A DNA stretch of 12,836 nucleotides from Pseudomonadota bacterium (GTDB taxonomy: Bacteria > Pseudomonadota > Alphaproteobacteria > Rhizobiales > Hyphomicrobiaceae). Positions 6,824 to 12,836 of the stretch are shown here, piece by piece (positions within the stretch are counted from its first letter, which is position 1; every line of letters starts with the position of its first letter). The notes beneath the pieces are model-generated. The model was not told the DNA's origin, did no database searches, and saw only the letters and a program-made list of their open reading frames with translations. The stretch spans positions 1 to 12,836 of the forward strand of contig JAEXXM010000018.1 of NCBI GenBank assembly GCA_023405815.1. The letters run 5' to 3'. A program made the translations under genes and the position numbers.

Positions 6824-7816
6824 TCATTGGGTCATCCCCGTGGCAGCGCGAATGGCGTCGATCCGGTCCTGGCCGATGCGGGCGGCGACGTCGGCGTACA
6901 CCGGGGCGAGGGCGGCCGTCCATGCCTGCCGCTCCTCGGCCGTCTGCACATGGAACTCAACTTGCGCCGAGGCTTTCATCTCGGCGATGGCCCGCTCGTT
7001 GGCCGTCGCGGCGATGCCGTTGGTATAGGTGGTCGCTTCCGCCATCGCACGCTCGAGAGCCGCGCGGATATCGCGGGGAAGTCCATCCCAGAAGGCTTTG
7101 TTCACGATCACCGCGTAGCCGAGGTAACCGTGATTGGTGAGCGTCGCGTGCGCCTGCACCTCATGCAGCTTCTGAGCGAGCATGTTCGAAGGCGGGTTCT
7201 CGGTGCCGTCGATGACGCCCATTTGCAGCGCCTGGTAGACCTCGGGCAACGGTATGACCTGCGGCACGACGCCGAGGGCGGCCATCTGCGCCTGCAACAC
7301 GCGCGAGGGCTGGATGCGCATGCGCAGGCCGACGAGATCCTCAGGCCTGCGGATGGGCTTGTTTGCACTCATGATCTTGAAGCCGTTGTCCCAGAAGGCG
7401 AGACCACGGATTCCCTTGCCTTCGAGCCCCTTGAGCAGATCTCTGCCGATCGGGCCTTGCGTGACCGCGCGCAACGCCGTGCGGTCCGGGAACAGGTAGG
7501 GCAGGTCGAAGACCTCGAACTCCTTGGCACCGAGCGGTCCGAACTTGGCGAGCGAGGGGGCGACCATCTCGACGGCGCCGAGCTGCAGCGCCTCGAGCTC
7601 CTCCTGGTCCCTGTAGAGCTGGGAGCGGGGGTAGACCTCGACCTTGACCTTGCCGTGCGTATAGAGCTCGGCCAGCGCCTTGAACTTCTCGGCGCCCATT
7701 CCCTTGGGCGTATCGGGAGCCACGACGTGGCTGAAACGCAGCGTGATGACGTCGTCGGCGTGCGTGGCGCCGAGGAACGCCAGTGTGACAACGACCAATG
7801 CCGCCAGGGTCTTCAT
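6824..7816 (-). CDS. dctP: TRAP transporter substrate-binding protein DctP (no DctQ/DctM alongside)
   Basis: This is a 330-residue protein with signal peptide MKTLAALVVVTLAFLGATHA before DDVITLRFSHVV. DctP hallmarks are present: APDTPKGMGAEKFKALAE, VEVYPRSQLYRDQEE, RRPEDLVGLRMRI with Arg165 and Arg167 (the family ligand-carboxylate arginine lies in this segment), and GVIDGTENPPSN around Asn207. The protein binds C4-dicarboxylates or related acids in the periplasm and normally hands them to the DctQM permease. Here no dctQ or dctM follows: the next gene is lysR, 140 bases on. The ATG at 7816 has GGGAG five bases upstream; earlier in-frame ATGs to 7879 would bury the signal peptide. It is divergent from dctS, as in Rhodobacter capsulatus. 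It could serve a remote permease or act as a sensing protein for DctS. Confidence 0.9.
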   Translation of the reverse strand: MKTLAALVVVTLAFLGATHADDVITLRFSHVVAPDTPKGMGAEKFKALAELYTHGKVKVEVYPRSQLYRDQEELEALQLGAVEMVAPSLAKFGPLGAKEFEVFDLPYLFPDRTALRAVTQGPIGRDLLKGLEGKGIRGLAFWDNGFKIMSANKPIRRPEDLVGLRMRIQPSRVLQAQMAALGVVPQVIPLPEVYQALQMGVIDGTENPPSNMLAQKLHEVQAHATLTNHGYLGYAVIVNKAFWDGLPRDIRAALERAMAEATTYTNGIAATANERAIAEMKASAQVEFHVQTAEERQAWTAALAPVYADVAARIGQDRIDAIRAATGMTQ

Positions 7817-7898
7817 CTTACTCCCACTAAGCCCACCCTCGCTTCCCGTGCAGCGTGTATTGTCGTGCTGCATTCGCACCGACGGCTCGTGCCCTGCA

Positions 7899-7923
7899 CC
7901 AAGGTCCGCGCCTTGAACCTTGG
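7899..7923. promoter_or_regulatory. Candidate LysR-type operator upstream of dctP
   Basis: CCAAGGT (7899-7905) and ACCTTGG (7917-7923) are perfect reverse complements around exactly 11 bases, giving a T-N11-A core. It lies 83-107 bases upstream of the dctP start. It matches the porin-upstream dyad in arm length, spacing and distance to the start codon, but not in arm sequence. It could serve autoregulation of a dctP-lysR transcript, or be a DctR site. Confidence 0.45.
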
Positions 7924-7957
7924 CCCCCAGGGCAGCTGTCTTGGTGACGCGGTCGCG

Positions 7958-7990
7958 TTTCCTCCACCCAACCTCGGCTTATGGAGGAAA
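7958..7990. promoter_or_regulatory. Nine-base inverted repeat in the middle of the dctP/dctS region
   Basis: TTTCCTCCA (7958-7966) and TGGAGGAAA (7982-7990) are perfect 9-base reverse complements with a 15-base spacer. The centre is about 158 bases from the dctP start and 113 from the dctS start. A response-regulator dimer site, for example for DctR, is the most natural reading, but this is inference. Confidence 0.45.
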
Positions 7991-8086
7991 ATGAGCCACG
8001 GCTCTATTGTGGTTTTCCGCAACGCGACGGGGACAGGGCAGGATTGTTAAGGACAGCGTTGAAGTTGAGTAACGAGAAGCGGCCGC

Positions 8087-10084
8087 ATGGTAGTTGACGC
8101 CCAGGCGCGAACTCGCTGGCAGCACGGGGGCGAGGAAGGGGGCTGGTCACGCTCGCTGACCGCACCTGCTCTGATGCTCGGGTCGCTGGTGTCGCTTGTC
8201 GGCATCTTCTGCGTGCTCGGACTGTTCCTCTGGCTTCACGACGGCGACGAGCGGGAAGCGCGGCGCGAGGAGATCATCCGTGACGCATTGTGGGTCGAGC
8301 ATGCGTTGCAGTTTCGGTTCGGGGCCATCGAGACGCGGCTGTCGCGCATGGCTTACGAGCTGGGACGGGCTCAGGCTCCGCAAGAGGTGTTCGCTGTCCA
8401 GGCCAGTCCGCTGGTGCAGATCGAGCGAGAAATTTGGGGTCTGAGCTGGCTCGGCATCGACCAGGAGCCGGTGGCGTCGGTTCCCCACCTGCCTGATGGG
8501 CAGACCTCGCTCCCCCCGGTCGTGCTGTCAGCAATCGAGATCGCCAAGCGGACGGGAAGGGGATCTTTCACCGCACCCTATTCGCGCGCCGATGCGTCAG
8601 ATCATGTTTCCTACGTCGCGCCCATCATGAAGGATGGCGCGGTGCTTGGCATACTGCATGCCGAAATCTCGCTGGGGCGGATGCTCGCGCAGCACGTGCC
8701 TTGGTGGATCGCCGAGAAGCGCGCAGTCGTCATCAAGCGCGGCGACGAACGCGTGGCTGCAAGCCGCTCGAAAGTCGATCCCGACAAGGCCGCGCTCAGC
8801 TATACCGTTGAAATCGGACCGCCGCTAACCGACCTTTGGTTGACGCTGGCGAGCTATCAGAACCGTTCGAGCTTGGTGCAGAACGGGCTCGTCCTGGCGA
8901 TGGTCGTGCTCAGCTTTCTGACGGCAGCGGCCCTCATTGCGCGCGAGCGGCAGCTACGCGGCCGCAAGCTGGCGGAGGCGGCGCGAGACGAGGAGTATGC
9001 CTTTCGCAGGAGCATGGAGGAATCACTGCGCGTCGGCATCCGGGCCCGCGATCTCGACGGGCGCCTGCTGTACGTGAACCAAGCCTTCTGCCGCATGGTG
9101 GGCTACTCGGAGGCGGAGCTCGTCGGCCGCTTGCCGCCGATGCCCTATTGGGTGCCCGAAGAGCTGGAGCGCACGCAGCGCCTGCACGATGCGGTGCTGG
9201 CGGGAACGTCGACGGGACAGGGCATAGAGGTCAAGTTCCAGCGACGCGACGGGACGCGGTTCGACGTCCTCATCTACGAGGCGCCGCTCCTCGATGCGCA
9301 GGGACAACAGCAAGGCTGGATGGGCTCAGTGCTCGACATATCGGATCGCAAGGCCTCCGAGGAGCTGGCAAGAGTCCAGGCGGAAAAGATGCAGCACACC
9401 TCGCGCCTGGTGACCATGGGTGAGATGGCGTCGTTCCTTGCCCACGATCTCAACCAGCCGCTTGCGGCGATCCGCAGCTATCAGACCGGCCTCAAGAACA
9501 TGCTGTCGTCGGGGGTGATGAGCGCTGAGGATGTCGGTCCGGCGCTCGATGCCATAGGCAAGTCGGTCGAGCGCGCCGGCCTTATGATTCGCCGCGTCCA
9601 TAACTTCGTGAGGAAAAGCGAGCCCCGTCTCGAGGCGCTGGACCTCGGCGAGGTGACCAAAGAGACGGTGGCGCTGCTCGAGCCGGAGCTGACGCGAGCG
9701 CGGTGTGTGGTGGACGTATCACTCGATCCGGATCTGCCGCGCCTCAGGGCCGATCGCATCCTGATCGAGCAGGTGCTCGTCAATCTCATCCGCAACAGCC
9801 TCGATGCCTGCAAGGATCTGCCGCGAAATCGGCGCAGGGTGACGCTTGGAGCTACGATGGGGGCGGGCGTTATCGACGTGCGCGTGTCCGACCGCGGTAA
9901 TGGCGTGCCCGAGCACCTCAGCGCACAGCTCTTCTCACCGTTCGTGTCGACCAAGGAGGGCGGCATGGGCATGGGGCTGACGATCTGTCGGTCAATCGTC
10001 GAGCTGCACGGCGGCGGAATCCGATACGAGCCGCAGCCGGACGGCGGCGCGTGCTTCGCCTTTACCCTTCCACCTTTACACTGA
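8087..10084 (+). CDS. dctS: C4-dicarboxylate sensor histidine kinase DctS
   Basis: This is a 665-residue membrane kinase. TM1 lies at about residues 25-50, followed by a periplasmic sensor region of about 210 residues, TM2 at about 264-286, and a PAS domain at about 310-425 (GIRARDLDGRLLYVNQAF, MVGYSEAELVG). The phosphoacceptor box is FLAHDLNQPLAAI with His453, and the ATPase domain has an N-box at Asn570, DRGNG from Asp602, and GMGMGLTICRSIVE. Domain order, length and the divergent dctP match DctS of Rhodobacter capsulatus. The acidic residue after the catalytic His is Asp rather than the commoner Glu in HELNQPL kinases; this should be tolerated. The start has GAGAAG six bases upstream. The dctR start follows seven bases after the stop, so the two are co-transcribed. 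The predicted signal is an external C4-dicarboxylate, sensed directly or through a partner. Confidence 0.88.
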   Translation: MVVDAQARTRWQHGGEEGGWSRSLTAPALMLGSLVSLVGIFCVLGLFLWLHDGDEREARREEIIRDALWVEHALQFRFGAIETRLSRMAYELGRAQAPQEVFAVQASPLVQIEREIWGLSWLGIDQEPVASVPHLPDGQTSLPPVVLSAIEIAKRTGRGSFTAPYSRADASDHVSYVAPIMKDGAVLGILHAEISLGRMLAQHVPWWIAEKRAVVIKRGDERVAASRSKVDPDKAALSYTVEIGPPLTDLWLTLASYQNRSSLVQNGLVLAMVVLSFLTAAALIARERQLRGRKLAEAARDEEYAFRRSMEESLRVGIRARDLDGRLLYVNQAFCRMVGYSEAELVGRLPPMPYWVPEELERTQRLHDAVLAGTSTGQGIEVKFQRRDGTRFDVLIYEAPLLDAQGQQQGWMGSVLDISDRKASEELARVQAEKMQHTSRLVTMGEMASFLAHDLNQPLAAIRSYQTGLKNMLSSGVMSAEDVGPALDAIGKSVERAGLMIRRVHNFVRKSEPRLEALDLGEVTKETVALLEPELTRARCVVDVSLDPDLPRLRADRILIEQVLVNLIRNSLDACKDLPRNRRRVTLGATMGAGVIDVRVSDRGNGVPEHLSAQLFSPFVSTKEGGMGMGLTICRSIVELHGGGIRYEPQPDGGACFAFTLPPLH

Positions 10085-10091
10085 TGCGCCC

Positions 10092-10706
10092 ATGAACGAG
10101 CCACGCGTCTATGTCGTTGATGATGATGCAGTGCTGCGGGACGCGTTGACGTTCCTCCTGTCGTCGCGAAAGGTGAGCATGTCGGCCTTCGCCTCGGGCG
10201 AAGAATTTCTCGGGGCATTCACTCCCGAGCTGCGTGGCTGCGTGCTTACCGACATCCGCATGGACGGGATTTCGGGGCTTGAGCTTTTCTCGCGCCTCAA
10301 GGATGCAGGTTCGAGGCTGCCGTGCATCGTGCTGACGGGGCATGGCGACGTGCCGATGGCGGTGGAGGCCCTCAAGAATGGCGTCCGCGACTTCATAGAG
10401 AAGCCTTTCGATGCCAACGACCTCGTCGACAAGCTCATCGTCGCCATGGCCGACGATCTTGCGCAGGCCGAGCAGGATGCACAGAGGCGCTCGCATGCGG
10501 AGCGGATGGCGATACTCTCCGAGCGCGAACAGGAAGTTATGCAGCTCCTGGTGGCCGGAAAGCCGAACAAGGTTATCGCCGACGACCTCGCCATAGCCAT
10601 TCGGACAGTCGAGGTGCATCGGGCGCGGATATTCGAGAAGCTGGGCGTTCGCAGCGCCGTCGAGCTGGTCAAGCTGCTGGCGTCGATGGACAAGATCCCC
10701 GGCTAG
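10092..10706 (+). CDS. dctR: FixJ/NarL-type response regulator DctR
   Basis: This is a 204-residue two-domain regulator. The receiver domain (1-120) has the acidic pocket VVDDD at 8-12, the phosphoacceptor Asp54 in CVLTDIRMDG, Thr82 in VLTGHGD and Lys104 in EKPF. The LuxR-type helix-turn-helix occupies about residues 140-200 (LSEREQEVMQLLVAGKPNKVIA, then RTVEVHRARIFEKLGV). This FixJ/TtrR/DctR architecture, with no sigma-54 AAA domain, excludes DctD. Paired with dctS and divergent from dctP, it should activate dicarboxylate uptake genes after phosphorylation. The ribosome site is weak and the gene sits seven bases after dctS, so translation is probably coupled. The targets are likely the dctP promoter and possibly dctA. 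Confidence 0.9.
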   Translation: MNEPRVYVVDDDAVLRDALTFLLSSRKVSMSAFASGEEFLGAFTPELRGCVLTDIRMDGISGLELFSRLKDAGSRLPCIVLTGHGDVPMAVEALKNGVRDFIEKPFDANDLVDKLIVAMADDLAQAEQDAQRRSHAERMAILSEREQEVMQLLVAGKPNKVIADDLAIAIRTVEVHRARIFEKLGVRSAVELVKLLASMDKIPG

Positions 10707-10815
10707 CTGCTCGGTTTTTCGGTCCGGGCGTTTCGGTCAATAGGCGCGGCCGCGCGGTCAAGTCCTTCCACTTCCCTTCCAATAACGTGGCACGCAAAAG
10801 GAGAGGGAGTGACGT

Positions 10816-11889
10816 GTGAGCGAAGACGGGGTGCAACGTCCGGACGTGGTGGGGCAGAGCCCGCTCGACCTCGTCGCCGTGCGCGCGGCGCGCCGCTATC
10901 CTCTCCCCGATAGTGTGGTGCCGACGCTCATAAACATTTCCGAGAACATCACCTATCGGCTCGATGATCCTATTGGGGGCGGGCGGTGGGCATTGCGCGT
11001 GCACAGGGAGGGGTACCATTCGCGTCGCGCCATTGCGTCGGAGCTCTCCTGGCTGAGGGCGCTGAGCGAGAGCAGTGCAGCCAATGTCCCGTTGCCCCTG
11101 CGTGGGAATGACGGAGAGTTCATACAGACGCTTGCGGTCGGTGCAGGGATGGCCCCGCGCAACGCGGTGCTGTTCGGGTGGGAACAGGGCAGCGAGCCTG
11201 CTTCCGACGATATTACCGGCTATGAGCGTCTCGGTGAAACCGCCGCGCGCATGCATAAGCACGTCAAGGCGTGGCAGCGGCCGCCGTGGTTCGAACGGCA
11301 CACGTGGGATTTCGCAACGACTCTGGGCGATGCCCCCCATTGGGGCCGCTGGCGCGACGGCATCGGCATGACCCCCGCCATAGAGGCCGCGATCGCGGAG
11401 GCCGCCGGTGTGATCGAGCAGCGGCTCGCACAGATCGGCAAGGGACCGGAAGTGTTCAATCTCGTCCATGGCGATATGCGTCTTGCCAATCTCCTGCTCG
11501 ACGGCAGCACGGTGAAGGTCATCGACTTCGACGACTGTGGATTCTCGTGGTTCCTCTATGACTGCGCCACGACGGTTTCATTCTTCGAGGAGAAACCGGA
11601 GGTGCCCGAGCTGATCAAAGCGTGGGTGCGCGGCTATCGGCGCGTCGGCGTGCTTGACCCTATCGCGGAGGCGGACATCGAGACGTTCGTCATGCTGAGA
11701 CGCATCTTGCTTGTCGCCTGGATCGGCTCGCACGCGGATACGGAACTGGCGCGGTCGATGGGCGCGAGCTACAGCGAACGTACGGTTCCATTGTGCGAGC
11801 GCTATCTGTCCAGGTTCGGCAAGGCGCGCCAGCCTGCGCGGACGTCCGGTCCTATTCGGGCCCGCTGGTGGAAGCGTCTGTTTGCTTAG
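10816..11889 (+). CDS. APH-family phosphotransferase (small-molecule kinase), substrate unknown
   Basis: This is a 357-residue protein of the aminoglycoside phosphotransferase/choline kinase fold. It has an N-lobe with NITYRLDDP and RWALRVHREGYHS carrying the lysine-replacing or ATP-contact region. The catalytic loop is LVHGDMRLANLLLD with Asp220 and Asn225, and the metal-binding motif is KVIDFDDCGF with Asp237. Homologues include homoserine kinase type II, SrkA and hydroxylysine kinase, so the substrate is probably an amino acid, amino alcohol or protein rather than an antibiotic. The start is GTG at 10816 with GGGAG six bases upstream. A 109-base gap separates it from dctR, so it may or may not share the dctSR transcript. 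The C-terminus is basic (RARWWKRLFA). A link to dicarboxylate metabolism is not visible in the sequence. Confidence 0.8.
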   Translation: MSEDGVQRPDVVGQSPLDLVAVRAARRYPLPDSVVPTLINISENITYRLDDPIGGGRWALRVHREGYHSRRAIASELSWLRALSESSAANVPLPLRGNDGEFIQTLAVGAGMAPRNAVLFGWEQGSEPASDDITGYERLGETAARMHKHVKAWQRPPWFERHTWDFATTLGDAPHWGRWRDGIGMTPAIEAAIAEAAGVIEQRLAQIGKGPEVFNLVHGDMRLANLLLDGSTVKVIDFDDCGFSWFLYDCATTVSFFEEKPEVPELIKAWVRGYRRVGVLDPIAEADIETFVMLRRILLVAWIGSHADTELARSMGASYSERTVPLCERYLSRFGKARQPARTSGPIRARWWKRLFA

Positions 11890-11918
11890 CTCGTTGCTCG
11901 GGAAATAGGCAGGCAGCT

Positions 11919-11933
11919 CGTGGTTCGACCACG
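11919..11933. other. Short stem-loop after the phosphotransferase gene
   Basis: CGTGGT, a TCG loop and ACCACG form a perfect 6-base stem beginning 30 bases past the phosphotransferase stop. No clear T run follows on the plus strand, so a Rho-independent terminator is only weakly supported. It lies in the 118-base gap before the AraC-type gene. Confidence 0.3.
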
Positions 11934-12007
11934 CGAGGATTCTTGACCATCGGCCTTCGTCTGCTAGCCTCGGCGCTCGCTTCATCTAGCCAGCTTCGTC
12001 GGGCCGC

Positions 12008-12721
12008 ATGGAAAGAGATGCACGCGACGCCACGGTCAGAGCCCACGCGCATGCGCGAGATCGCGCGGCCGCGCCCGGAGTGCTGGCGTCGTCCGCAACC
12101 GGCATCGTCTCTTGGATCGAGCGTCACAACGGCGATGTCGATCGCATCTTTGGCTACGCCGGGATATCGCCGGAAGCGGCCGGATCACCGACGCTCGTGC
12201 TCGACCTCAATTCCTTTTGCCGCCTTTTCGAAGAAAGTGCCCGGCTGACGCACATCGACAACTTCGGACTGCAGTTCGGCATTACGTTCGATCCGCGCGA
12301 TCTCGGCCTTTGGGGGTATGCGGCGATATCAGCGCCGACGCTCGGCACTGCCCTGCAGACGTTGGTCGAGCTCTTTCCGCTGCACCAGCAGTCTTCGGTG
12401 CTGCGGCTCATCCCAGCGGGCACGGACATGCTGCGCCTCGAGTATCGCATCGAGTCGGCTGACATTTGCGGCCGCCGGCAGGATGCGGAGCTGACGCTTG
12501 CGCAGGTGACCAGCCTCATCCGCGGCTGTCTCGGGCGCGGCTGGGGTCCGGAAGAGGTTCACTTCGAGCACCCGAAGCCCGAGGGCTGGCGCGGCCACGA
12601 GCAAGCCTTCGGTGCACCTGTATTCTTCTCGCAGCCGACCAATGCGCTGCTCATCAAGGCATCTGCGCTCGGTGCGCCGATGCCGGCCAGCGACCTTCGG
12701 CTGATGTACGAGCCTGTGTGA
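12008..12721 (+). pseudogene. AraC-type regulator, ligand-binding half only, probably cut by an insertion sequence
   Basis: The open frame encodes 237 residues that match the AraC 'arabinose-binding' N-terminal domain (PF12625 type). It has GIVSWIERHNGDVDRIFGYAGI, FCRLFEESARLTHIDNFGLQFG, PRDLGLWGYAAISAPTLGTAL and FGAPVFFSQPTNALLI. Full regulators run past about 300 residues with a C-terminal AraC helix-turn-helix, typically after a segment like DLRL. Here the frame stops at 12719-12721, three residues after DLRLMYE. None of the three forward frames to the window end reads as an AraC DNA-binding domain. An IS1182-like transposase begins 61 bases later, so the stop probably comes from the element's end. 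The ATG at 12008 lacks a strong ribosome site. Any protein made could bind ligand or partners but not DNA through the usual domain. The original target is unknown. Confidence 0.75.
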
Positions 12722-12836
12722 AAACCCTGTCGTTCCAGCGAACCATTGTACGATTCCTGTGAGGCTTCGCGGGAGGATCGGATGGGGCGGTTCATCGAAG
12801 GTGCGGATCGGAGACAGGCGACGCTGTTGCCTGAGG
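12715..12836 (+). mobile_element. Left end of an IS1182-like insertion sequence (partial)
   Basis: The sequence turns from AraC-type coding into unrelated DNA near 12715-12722 (TGTGTGAAAAC), about 60 bases before a transposase start, a distance usual for the leader of such elements. The exact terminus, terminal inverted repeat and target duplication cannot be fixed because the other end lies outside the window. Family assignment rests on the transposase N-terminus. Confidence 0.6.
12782..12836 (+). CDS. IS1182-family transposase, N-terminal fragment
   Basis: Eighteen codons are visible, reading MGRFIEGADRRQATLLPE. This is the hallmark opening of IS1182-family DDE transposases (MxRFIEGxDRxQxTLxPE, then a segment about an invariant EDNPVR that is beyond the edge). 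The ATG has a strong GGAGG site at 12772-12776, five bases upstream. The catalytic domain is outside the window, so activity cannot be judged. Confidence 0.75.
   Translation, partial: MGRFIEGADRRQATLLPE

Larger units (their letters stand above)
7817..8086. promoter_or_regulatory. Divergent control region between dctP and dctS
   Basis: These 270 bases must hold promoters for both dctP (leftward) and dctS (rightward). They contain two long dyads, at 7899-7923 and 7958-7990, and a short perfect dyad GAGCC-AC-GGCTC at 7993-8004. I could not assign -35/-10 elements with confidence and saw no convincing -24/-12 sigma-54 site. Confidence 0.6.

Noticed and set aside
6800..8050. A 416-codon plus-strand open frame opposite dctP and its upstream region
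   Set aside because: dctP is unmistakable on the minus strand; the antisense frame is a by-product of GC-rich third positions.
8087..10706. Reading the two-component pair as DctB/DctD
   Set aside because: The regulator has a receiver plus LuxR-type helix-turn-helix and no AAA sigma-54 domain, and the pair is divergent from dctP, so DctS/DctR fits.
10744..10755. The perfect 12-base palindrome GCGCGGCCGCGC between dctR and the kinase gene
   Set aside because: It has no loop and no following T run, so it is not a terminator, and pure G/C palindromes arise easily at this base composition.

Overview
The window is GC-rich, densely coded DNA of alphaproteobacterial type, probably Hyphomicrobiales. 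This rests on the C-terminal half of the large porin (a rhizobial-type porin with an ARKGN linker) and on a DctS/DctR pair next to a TRAP binding protein, as in Rhodobacter capsulatus. The genus cannot be read from the sequence. No rRNA, tRNA, CRISPR array or replication origin was seen.

Left block, all on the minus strand and read right to left: dctP (7816-6824, TRAP-type dicarboxylate-binding protein), a LysR-type regulator (6683-5718), a 348-base non-coding region, then a four-gene run. The run holds a very large outer-membrane porin (5369-2820), an exported alpha/beta-hydrolase-fold protein whose nucleophile serine is a glycine (2747-1815), an exported lyase of the aspartase/fumarase superfamily (1732-281), and the first 58 codons of the C4-dicarboxylate importer dctA (176 to the window edge).

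Right block, on the plus strand and divergent from dctP: the sensor kinase dctS (8087-10084), the FixJ-type response regulator dctR (10092-10706), an APH-family phosphotransferase (10816-11889), and the ligand-binding half of an AraC-type regulator (12008-12721). The AraC gene appears to be cut by an IS1182-like insertion sequence whose transposase starts at 12782 and leaves the window.

Working model (inference): the locus senses and harvests C4-dicarboxylates. The porin admits a substrate. The two exported proteins would bind or process it in the periplasm, with the lyase possibly releasing fumarate there. DctA would import the C4 acid, and DctS/DctR plus the lone DctP would sense it. No DctQ or DctM membrane subunit accompanies DctP, which makes a sensing role for DctP worth considering. 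Two 25-bp dyads with identical geometry (7-bp arms, T-N11-A core) lie at nearly the same distance upstream of dctP and of the porin gene. They are candidate LysR-type operators.
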